The notes beneath the pieces were generated by a model. It was not told where the DNA came from. It saw nothing but the letters and a program-made list of their open reading frames with translations, and did no database searches. From Mesoterricola silvestris (GTDB taxonomy: Bacteria; Acidobacteriota; Holophagae; Holophagales; Holophagaceae): DNA of 64,000 nucleotides. Both the position numbers and the translations under genes were made by a program. Shown piece after piece: positions 57,221-64,000 of this stretch (the stretch's first letter is position 1; each line of letters starts with the position of its first letter). The stretch covers positions 2,604,001-2,668,000 of the forward strand of contig NZ_AP027080.1 in the NCBI RefSeq assembly GCF_030295405.1. Reading direction: 5' to 3'.

Positions 57221-59794
57221 TTAGAGACTCGCGCGCTGCATGGAGGCCTTGAGGGCCGAGTCGACGGTGGCCCGGCATTCGGCGATGTGGGCCCGGGTCT
57301 CCCGGGAAAGCCCCGGCCGGCGATCCGCGGTGGCCAGTTGCCGGCGCAGGAGCTCCAGCTCCTCCCGCGCCAGGGCCCGGGCGTCGTCCGGGGTGGCGGG
57401 GTTGGCCCGCAGCACCAGGGCGATGAGCTGGCGCAGGTGCTCCTTCTGCAGGCCCCGGCGGGTGGCGGTGGGCTCCGAGCCCCGGTGCAGCTCCTCCCAG
57501 ATGGCGGCGTGGAGCCCGTCGAAGAGCTCGGAAAGGCGGAAGACGTCCTTGTCGCGGGTCTTCTCCGGGGCGTCCAGGATGCGGGCCATGGCGAAGGGAT
57601 TGAGCACCCGGGCCAGGACCGCCTTCTGGATGGAGAGGGTCCGGGCCGAGACGGAGAAGTCCGGGAAGCTCCCCACGGGGCCGTAGCCCCGGTCGAAGGG
57701 GTCCACCACGAGGCGGGAGACGAATTCCGGCCGCAGCCGCAGGGCGTCCATGGTGAAGATGGAACCGGTGATCAGCTTGAGGGCGGCCCGCTGGCGCGCG
57801 CCGGGCACCGGGGTCATGGGCGCCCGGGCCGAGCCCGCGTGGTCGCGCAGGCACACCACGCCGCCCAGGTACTTGGCCGCGTTGAAGGTGGCCGTGGCCA
57901 TCTGGTTCAGGGCCAGGCTCGTGGTGCGCCGGAGCTGCCGGAAGTCGTCGCCGGGCCGGAAGGTGCGCTCCTGGAGCCGGTCCAGGAGCTCGTGGCTGAG
58001 GGCGATGCGCTTGGCCAGGTACGCCAGGGGATCCTGGCCCAGGTCGAAGCGGTTGACCTCGGGGTCCATGGCGGCGATGCCCGGTCCGGCCTCCTCGTCC
58101 GTGGCGTAGGCCAGGAGGGGATCCGTCTCGCTCCGGGCGGCGATGCGGGCCAGGTCCGCCTTCTCCCGGTCCGGGGCCAGGTCCGCGTAGGCGTACTCGA
58201 TGGCCCAGTAGTCGTAGGGCCCCAGGGTGGCCATGGTGTAGTCGCCCTGGGCATGGCCGGCCAGGGCGAGGTTGACGGGGGTGTAGTCCATGACCGAGCC
58301 CGCGATGCCGTGGGCGTCGGTGAAGGCCTTGTCCCCCAGCTGGGCCTCGGTGTAGGCGATGGAGGCCCGGAAATTGTGGCGCAGGCCCAGGGTGTGGCCC
58401 ACCTCGTGCATGACCACGCTCTTGAGGTAGGCCTGGACGAAGGCCTGGGCCCCGGGGGTCCCGGGCTCCATCCCCCCCCGGGCCTCCAGGAGATCGGCGC
58501 CGAAGGCCAGTTCGTCGCGGCCTTCCGCCAGGTAGCGGCACGCGGCCTTGCCGGCCTGGGGCAGCTCCTCCCGGGAGCTCTCCTGGATGCTCCGGGCGAA
58601 CCCATCCCCCACGGCGATGTCCGCGGCCAGGATCTCCCCGGTGCGGGGATCCACCAGGCTGGGCCCGATGGCGAAGCCCGCGTCCACGCCCAGGAACCAC
58701 CGGATGGAGGCGTGCAGGAGCCCGTGGGCGTCCGGGTCCGCGTCGTCCGGGGTCTGCCGCACTTCCAGGGCGTCCTTGTAGCCGATGCGCTCGAAGGCCT
58801 TGTTCCACTCCAGGATCCCGGCCCGCACCGCATCCCGGTACTTCTCCGGAATGTTCCGGTCCATCCAGAAGACGATGGGGTGCTTCGGCCGGCTGAGGGG
58901 GGCCCCCGGATCCGCCTTCTCCAGGCGCCAGCGGTTGACCAGGCGGATCCTGGGATCGGGCCGGTCGTCCTGGGTGAAGTCCCACACCGTGGCCACGAAG
59001 TGACCCACGCGGTCATCGGCTTCCCGGGGCCGCATGGGCTCGCCGGGCAGCTTGGCCAGGGTGTAGCGGAAGCCCAGGAAAAGGCTCCGCAGGTCCTCCA
59101 GGGTGCCCGGCAGGGGCGCCGCGGAGATCACCGGGCGGGCCATGGAGAAGTGCGCGCTCACCTGGAAGGACGCGTAGTCCGGGGCGGCGGTGGCGCTGGC
59201 GAAGGAGCTGTTGGGCAGGTCCATGGCGTAGGGCTGGCGGAAGGCGGCCTCCAGGTCCAGGGTGGCCATGGGCAGGTCCTTCAGGAACAGGAGGTTGGCC
59301 TCCACCAGCACCCCCTTGCCCCGGGGGTCGGGAAGGGACACCACCGGCGCCGAGGCAAGCAAGCTATCGGAAAACCCGTCGGCCACCGCGTGGGCCATGG
59401 GCGTCCCGGGCCGGGCCGTGAAGGCCGAATTGTGGGCCAGCAGCTGGAGGTTGTTGCCGATGCGCTTGAAATAGACCAGGTGGCTGTCGCCCATCATGCC
59501 GCCGTAGATCCCCCGCTCCCCCAGGCCGCTGGGAAAGGTCCAGGACAGGAAGAACAGGGGCCCCAACTGCTCCGGCTTGAGATCGATCCAGACCTTGTCG
59601 TCCTTGCGCCACAGGGTGAAGAGCCCGCGCTGCTCCCGGGCGCCCTGCACCACGTCGGCGTAGGGCTTGAGGGGCACCGGGGCCTCCTTGGCCATGACGA
59701 TGGAAATGGGGGGCTGGGGTACCGGGGCCGGCGGCGGGTCAGCGGAAAGGAAAGCGGCCGAGGCGGACACCAGGGCCAGGACGGTGGGCTTCAT
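57221..59794 (-). CDS. Secreted zinc-dependent metalloprotease (DUF5117/DUF4953 type)
   Basis: An 857-residue exported protease. A signal peptide (PTVLALVSASAAFLSADP) is followed by a proline-rich stretch, a DUF5118/DUF5117-like region and a metzincin-like catalytic site HEVGHTLGLRHNF (HExxHxxGxxH), with SVMDYTPVNLAL downstream as the Met-turn. Proteins of this layout are common in Bacteroidota and Acidobacteriota and are barely characterised. The start is ATG 59794, four bases after GGAGG. It is followed by ftsW (52-bp gap) on the same strand. Confidence 0.88.
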   Translation of the reverse strand: MKPTVLALVSASAAFLSADPPPAPVPQPPISIVMAKEAPVPLKPYADVVQGAREQRGLFTLWRKDDKVWIDLKPEQLGPLFFLSWTFPSGLGERGIYGGMMGDSHLVYFKRIGNNLQLLAHNSAFTARPGTPMAHAVADGFSDSLLASAPVVSLPDPRGKGVLVEANLLFLKDLPMATLDLEAAFRQPYAMDLPNSSFASATAAPDYASFQVSAHFSMARPVISAAPLPGTLEDLRSLFLGFRYTLAKLPGEPMRPREADDRVGHFVATVWDFTQDDRPDPRIRLVNRWRLEKADPGAPLSRPKHPIVFWMDRNIPEKYRDAVRAGILEWNKAFERIGYKDALEVRQTPDDADPDAHGLLHASIRWFLGVDAGFAIGPSLVDPRTGEILAADIAVGDGFARSIQESSREELPQAGKAACRYLAEGRDELAFGADLLEARGGMEPGTPGAQAFVQAYLKSVVMHEVGHTLGLRHNFRASIAYTEAQLGDKAFTDAHGIAGSVMDYTPVNLALAGHAQGDYTMATLGPYDYWAIEYAYADLAPDREKADLARIAARSETDPLLAYATDEEAGPGIAAMDPEVNRFDLGQDPLAYLAKRIALSHELLDRLQERTFRPGDDFRQLRRTTSLALNQMATATFNAAKYLGGVVCLRDHAGSARAPMTPVPGARQRAALKLITGSIFTMDALRLRPEFVSRLVVDPFDRGYGPVGSFPDFSVSARTLSIQKAVLARVLNPFAMARILDAPEKTRDKDVFRLSELFDGLHAAIWEELHRGSEPTATRRGLQKEHLRQLIALVLRANPATPDDARALAREELELLRRQLATADRRPGLSRETRAHIAECRATVDSALKASMQRASL

Positions 59795-60205
59795 CGATCC
59801 TCCATGGACCAAACCTAGGGCGTTTGCCTTCCATGTCGATGACTTCAAAGGGTTTCTGCTCCTCCGCCCGCCCACTTCATGCGTTCGCCTGAGCGCTTCA
59901 ATTAATTCAATAATTCGGCTTTTAATCGCACATGCCCGCTCGTTTGTTCACGCCACTTGTGACCGCCACCACGAACCCCCACGCCCCCAGAAAAAAAGGA
60001 AACAAGGATGTTGCGTCGCACGCCACCGGCACGCCGCCCCTGGCGCGCCTGTGTAAAAAAGAGGCACTACTGTCGCGCCAATGTTAATTTTTCAAATCCA
60101 GCATTGACGGAGACCTTGTGGACCCTAAGTTTATGGCCTCGCCGTTCGGCGGGACCTTCCCAAACCCAAGCGGAGCCTCGCTCCGCCCAATCCAGGAGGT
60201 TTTCA
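59795..60205. other. Divergent intergenic region, moderately A+T-rich
   Basis: A 411-bp space between the starts of the metalloprotease and the small Cys protein genes. Stretches around 59890-59960 and 60055-60105 are A+T-rich and likely hold promoters. No gene with a ribosome site was found. Confidence 0.4.
60104..60131 (+). promoter_or_regulatory. Candidate promoter of the small Cys protein gene
   Basis: TTGACG, a 16-bp spacer and TAAGTT, about 75 bp upstream of the ATG at 60206. Plausible but unproven. Confidence 0.35.
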
Positions 60206-60469
60206 ATGCTGATTTCCGCTCTGTTCCTGTTGGCTTCCGCCACATCCCCGGTTCCGGCGACCCCCACCGAAACCCCGGCCGTCGTGGAGCCCTCCCCCAG
60301 CGCCACCTGTCCCGTCTGCGGCAAGACCATCGAGCCCGGACAGGGCACCAAGGTCTCCATCCGCGGCCGCGAATACACCGTGGATGACACCGCCTGCAGC
60401 AACCAGCTCATGGCCGACCCGGACAAGTACCTCGAATCCGACGGGACGCCGAAGAACGCAAGGAAGTAG
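60206..60469 (+). CDS. Small exported YHS-like Cys protein
   Basis: An 87-residue protein with a signal peptide (LISALFLLASATSP), a Pro/Thr-rich linker and a compact domain: ATCPVCGKTIEPGQGTKVSI, then GREYTVDDTACSNQLMADP. The CPVCGK start and the C-terminal DPDKYL resemble YHS domains, which often bind metal. Three Cys (CxxC plus one) could bind a metal or form a disulfide. AGGAGG precedes the ATG. No partner gene is apparent. Confidence 0.75.
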   Translation: MLISALFLLASATSPVPATPTETPAVVEPSPSATCPVCGKTIEPGQGTKVSIRGREYTVDDTACSNQLMADPDKYLESDGTPKNARK

Positions 60470-60540
60470 ACCCCGGATTCCGCATGCGGCCCGTCCCGGC
60501 CTTCCCCGCCGGGGGCCGCGTGCCGGATCCACCGGGTTCC

Positions 60541-61317
60541 GGGGGGTGACGCCGACCCACAGGGGTTCCGTCTTGTTGCGCCGACCCACCGGTACCGTCG
60601 GCCTCCAGTCCTCGCTGCGCTGCGGGCTGGAGCCTCCGGTTAGCCGTGGCCGGAGTTCGAGGGAAGGTGCGCCGGAAGTGGGGGGCTCCCCACTTTCGGG
60701 TGGGGGCTATTCGTGGCGTTTCTGGAATCACGTGTTGGCCCTGAGCACCTAGGCGCCCATGCCCACTCGGGCCACGGCAAAACGGAGGCTCCAGCCCGCA
60801 GCGCAGCGAGGAGGCCGACTCCAGAGGGGCCGGATTATTGGATGCCTCGGGCCCGTCCGGCCTTGCCTGCCGGGGGCCGTGGACGGGAAGGTTCGGGTTC
60901 CCCCCATCGGGCCGGCCCACCGGAGTTCCATCTGCCCGCGCCGACCCACCGGTACCGTCGGCCTCCAGTCCTCGCTGCGCTGCGGGCTGGAGCCTCCGGT
61001 CAGCCGTAGCCCGGGTGGGCAGGGACGCCCGGGCGCACTGGGCCAACACGCGATTCCAGAAACGCCCCAAACAACCCCAACCCCAAATTGGGGAGCCCCC
61101 CACTTCCGGCGCACCTTCCCTCGAACTCCGGCCACGGCTAACCGGAGGCTCCAGCCCGCAGCGCAGCGAGGACTGGAGGCCGACGGTACCGGTGGGTCGG
61201 CGCAAAAAGCGGGAACCCCGGTGGGCCGGCCCGATGGGGGGAACCCGGCCCTTCCCGTCAGCGGCCCCCGGCAGGGAAGGCCGGACGGGGCCCAGACCTC
61301 AAATGATCCGCCCCCCC
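60541..61317. repeat. Family 3 palindromic element, copy 2 (double)
   Basis: Almost the whole 848-bp gap between two convergent genes is repeat. Positions 60578-60692 and 61089-61203 are a perfect 115-bp inverted repeat (starting GCGCCGACCCACCGGTACCG). The first 63 bp are repeated directly at 60938-61000, and an inverted piece lies at about 60783-60812. Each unit has an inner hairpin (CTCCAG...CTGGAG). The block about 60832-60935 is inverted again at about 61211-61311. No gene is supported. Confidence 0.88.
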
Positions 61318-62973
61318 CTAGAGTACGAGCCGCTCCTGGTACTCACCGAACACCGTGCGCATCGCGTCGCACACCTCGCCCACCGTGGCCTCGGCCTTGA
61401 CGGCGTCGAGGATCAGGGGCATGAGGTTGTCGGTGCCCCTGGAGGCGGCGGTGAGGGCGTCCAGCTTCGTCCGCACCGCGCCGTTGTCGCGCTCGGCGCG
61501 GTACTGCGCCACCTGGGCGCGGCGGCGGGCGCCGAGGGCCTCGTCCACCCGCAGCAGGTCGGGCTTGGCCTCGTTCTGCACGGTGAACTTGTTGACGCCC
61601 ACCACCACCTGCTCCCCGCGCTCCACGCCCTTCTGGAATTCGTAGGCGGCGTTCTGGATCTCCCGCTGGGGGATGCCCTTCTCGATGGCGGAGACCATGC
61701 CGCCGGCTTCGTCCACTTTGCGGATGAGGGCCTCGGCGCGGGCCTCCAGCTCGTCGGTGAGGCTCTCGATGAGGTAGCTGCCGGCGAAGGGGTCCACGGT
61801 GTCGGCGATGCGGGATTCGAAGGCCAGGATCTGCTGGGTGCGCAGCGCGATGCGGGCGCTGACCTCGGTGGGCAGGGCCAGGGCCTCGTCGCGGCTGTTG
61901 GTGTGCAGGGACTGGGTGCCGCCCAGCACCGCGGCCATGGCCTGCACCGTGGTGCGCACGATGTTGTTGTCGGGCTGCTGCGCGGTGAGGGTGGAGCCGG
62001 CGGTCTGGGTGTGGAAGCGCAGCATCTGGCTCTTGGGATCGGAGGAGCCGAAGCGCTCCTTGATGATCTTCGCCCACATGCGCCGCGCCGCGCGGAACTT
62101 GGCGATCTCCTCGAAGAACTGGTTGTGCGCGTTGAAGAAGAAGCTGAGCCGGGGCGCGAAGTCCTCGAGCTTCATGCCCGCGGCCAGCGCGGCCTCCACG
62201 TATGCGATGCCGTCGGCCAGGGTGAACGCGATCTCCTGGGCCGCGGTGCAGCCCGCCTCCCGGATGTGGTACCCGGAGATGGAGATGGTGTTCCAGTTGG
62301 GAACCCCCGCCGCGCAGAACTCGAAGATGTTCGTGATGAGCCGGATGCTGGGGCGGGGCGGGTAGATGTAGGTGCCCCGGGCCATGTACTCCTTGAGGAT
62401 GTCGTTCTGGATCGTGCCGCTCACCTGGCTCCAGGAGGCGCCCTGCTCCTCGGCCACGGCCAGGTAGAGGGCGAGGAGCACCGAGGCCGGGCCGTTGATG
62501 GTCATGCTGGTGCTCACCTTGTCCAGGGGGATGTCCTTGAACAGCACCCGCATGTCGCGGATGGAGCAGATGCTCACCCCCACCTTGCCCACTTCGCCCA
62601 TGGCCATGGCGTGGTCCGGATCCATGCCGATCTGGGTGGGCAGGTCGAAGGCCACGGACAGGCCGGTCTGGCCCTGCTCCAGGAGGTAGCGGTAGCGCTT
62701 GTTGGATTCCTCCGCCGTGCCGAAGCCGGCGTACTGGCGCATGGTCCACAGGCGCCCCCGGAAGCCCGTGGGCTGCACGTGGCGGGTGAAGGGGTACTTC
62801 CCGGGGCGGCCCAGGTCCCGCACGGCGTCCAGGTTCTCGATGTCCGCGGGGGTGTAGCTGTTCTTGAGGGGGATGCCGGAACTGGTCTCGAATTTGGGGG
62901 ACCGCAGCTTGGTCGGGTCCTCCTTCACCTCCAGGTTCTCGCGGACCTGTCGAAGGTATTCGGGCTGGTACAT
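61318..62973 (-). CDS. Methylmalonyl-CoA mutase large (catalytic) subunit
   Basis: A 551-residue acyl-CoA mutase catalytic subunit. [60 protein letters not shown] and [19 protein letters not shown] are highly conserved in methylmalonyl-CoA mutases. It interconverts methylmalonyl-CoA and succinyl-CoA using adenosylcobalamin. The C-terminal B12-binding domain is absent, so a separate small subunit must exist outside the window. The closely related isobutyryl- or ethylmalonyl-CoA mutases cannot be excluded. It is divergent from the amidohydrolase gene. Confidence 0.93.
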   Translation of the reverse strand: MYQPEYLRQVRENLEVKEDPTKLRSPKFETSSGIPLKNSYTPADIENLDAVRDLGRPGKYPFTRHVQPTGFRGRLWTMRQYAGFGTAEESNKRYRYLLEQGQTGLSVAFDLPTQIGMDPDHAMAMGEVGKVGVSICSIRDMRVLFKDIPLDKVSTSMTINGPASVLLALYLAVAEEQGASWSQVSGTIQNDILKEYMARGTYIYPPRPSIRLITNIFEFCAAGVPNWNTISISGYHIREAGCTAAQEIAFTLADGIAYVEAALAAGMKLEDFAPRLSFFFNAHNQFFEEIAKFRAARRMWAKIIKERFGSSDPKSQMLRFHTQTAGSTLTAQQPDNNIVRTTVQAMAAVLGGTQSLHTNSRDEALALPTEVSARIALRTQQILAFESRIADTVDPFAGSYLIESLTDELEARAEALIRKVDEAGGMVSAIEKGIPQREIQNAAYEFQKGVERGEQVVVGVNKFTVQNEAKPDLLRVDEALGARRRAQVAQYRAERDNGAVRTKLDALTAASRGTDNLMPLILDAVKAEATVGEVCDAMRTVFGEYQERLVL

Positions 62974-63060
62974 GCGTCCTCCAAGGTTTGGCCCAGGGTA
63001 CCATGAGGACGCTGCGCGATTGGGTCACAGTGCTCTAGACTGGGTGGAAAGGTGGATTCC

Positions 63061-64000
63061 ATGCCCGTTCACGCCCTCCCCCCGCCCCCCGCGATCCAGG
63101 TCCTCCTGGGGGCCGACGTGTGGAGCGGCGACGGGGAACCCCGCTCCGGGCAGGCCCTGGCCCTGCGCGGGGCCCGCATCCTGGCCGCGGGACCGGCGGC
63201 GGAGATCCTCGGGAAGTACCCCGCGGCGCGCCGGGTCGAACTGCCCGGGGGCACGCTGCTGCCGGGCCTCATCGAAGGCCATGCCCACGTCCTGGGCCTG
63301 GGCCAGCAGGGCCTGCGGGCGGACCTGGCCCTGGCCCCCAGCCTGCCGGCGGCCCTGGACCGGGTGAAGACCTGGGCCGGCTCCCACGGCGGCTGGATCG
63401 AGGGCCGGGGCTGGGATCAGAACCTCTGGCCTTCCAAGACCTTCCCCACGGCCCGGGACCTGGACGCCGTGACGGGCGATCGGCCTGCGGCCTTGGAGCG
63501 GGTGGACGGCCATGCCCTCTGGGTGAATTCCGCGGCCCTGAAGGCCGCCGGCATCACCCGGGGAACCCAGGACCCCGCGGGCGGCAGCATCCTCCGGGAC
63601 GCCGCGGGCGAACCCACCGGCATCCTGGTGGACGGGGCCATGGATCTGCTGCTCAAGGTCCGCCCCGCCCCCTCCCCCGCGGCCCTGGAGGCCGCCCTGG
63701 CCGCGGGCCTGGCCCGGCTGCGCAGCCTGGGCTTCACCTCCGTGGCCGACATGGGCGTGGACCACCCGACCCTGGACGCCTACCGCCGCCTGGCCCGGGC
63801 CGGCAAGCTCCCCATCCGCGTCTTCGTCTACCTGGCCCACGATACGCGGCTCATGCTCCAGGAGCTGCGCCGGGCCCGCAACCCCAAGCCCGGCTTCCTC
63901 CAGGTGCAGGGCGTGAAGTTCTACCTGGACGGCGCCCTGGGCAGCCGCGGGGCCCGGCTCCTGGAGCCCTACGCCGACGCGCCCACCTCGGGCATCTGGA
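63061..64000 (+). CDS. Amidohydrolase (YtcJ-like), partial
   Basis: The first 313 residues of a protein cut by the window end. LPGLIEGHAHVLGLGQ carries the first metal-binding His pair of the amidohydrolase superfamily. VDGHALWVNSAALKAAGI, PTGILVDGAMDLL, GFTSVADMGVDHPTL and VQGVKFYLDGALGSRGARL match the YtcJ/amidohydrolase-3 family. These hydrolyse C-N bonds of unknown substrates. There is no clear signal peptide. AAGGTGG lies 6 bases before the ATG. The remaining metal ligands would be in the missing part. Confidence 0.85.
   Translation, partial: MPVHALPPPPAIQVLLGADVWSGDGEPRSGQALALRGARILAAGPAAEILGKYPAARRVELPGGTLLPGLIEGHAHVLGLGQQGLRADLALAPSLPAALDRVKTWAGSHGGWIEGRGWDQNLWPSKTFPTARDLDAVTGDRPAALERVDGHALWVNSAALKAAGITRGTQDPAGGSILRDAAGEPTGILVDGAMDLLLKVRPAPSPAALEAALAAGLARLRSLGFTSVADMGVDHPTLDAYRRLARAGKLPIRVFVYLAHDTRLMLQELRRARNPKPGFLQVQGVKFYLDGALGSRGARLLEPYADAPTSGIW

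Noticed and set aside
60578-61000. Direct repeats that might suggest a CRISPR array
   Set aside because: Only two direct copies plus inverted copies, with no regular spacers and no cas gene; it is a palindromic element.

Overview
The window is very G+C-rich, gene-dense chromosomal DNA from a Gram-negative bacterium: it has lipid A genes (lpxA, fabZ), lipoproteins, secreted peptidases and a type IV pilus ATPase. Futalosine-pathway menaquinone synthesis (mqnA), a three-subunit succinate dehydrogenase/fumarate reductase, a membrane pyrophosphatase and many secreted peptidases fit Acidobacteriota class Holophagae (Geothrix/Holophaga-like). That placement is inference from gene content; no rRNA or tRNA gene is visible.

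Layout. 1-5.4 kb: DUF3788 protein, MobA-like nucleotidyltransferase, M13 peptidase and the overlapping cluster fabZ-lpxA-era. 5.4-11 kb: GAF/HD-GYP phosphodiesterase back to back with a RumA-type rRNA methyltransferase; an AraC-AlkA fusion coupled to ogt (alkylation repair); mqnA. 11-17.7 kb: small low-complexity protein, Xaa-Pro dipeptidase, secreted papain-like protease, secreted S9 peptidase, YchJ. 17.9-24.8 kb: membrane pyrophosphatase and sdhCAB. 25.3-28.6 kb: CapA-like protein, radical SAM protein, saccharopine-dehydrogenase-like oxidoreductase. 28.6-31.2 kb: an A+T-rich island carrying a small zinc-ribbon membrane protein and a double-glycine-leader (bacteriocin-like) precursor gene split by a complete IS256-family element. 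31.2-38.5 kb: 2H phosphoesterase, sucC-orf-sucD-PAP2, PilT-like ATPase, ParE/Phd module, polyprenyl synthase. 38.5-48.6 kb: YajQ, Nudix hydrolase, GspG-like lipoprotein, kbl-tdh, guaA, epimerase, rex, miaB, FNR-like oxidoreductase. 48.6-57.2 kb: lectin-domain protein, groES-groEL behind a CIRCE operator, zinc-ribbon coiled-coil protein, YggS, chemotaxis receptor, YfiR-like protein, NAD(P)-binding protein, FtsW. 57.2-64 kb: large zinc metalloprotease, small Cys protein, methylmalonyl-CoA mutase large subunit, and an amidohydrolase cut by the window end.

Two things stand out. First, removing the IS256 element and one copy of its target duplication joins the two flanking reading frames in phase into a 106-residue precursor with a canonical double-glycine leader and a glycine-zipper core. 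Second, every convergent gene gap longer than 50 bp between intact genes is filled by long nested palindromes. They form at least three families, several of which share a TGGGTCGGCGCA core.

Metabolic links: SucCD, SdhCAB, MqnA and the redox repressor Rex belong to respiratory carbon metabolism. Kbl-Tdh turns threonine into glycine and acetyl-CoA. Methylmalonyl-CoA mutase would feed succinyl-CoA to SucCD.
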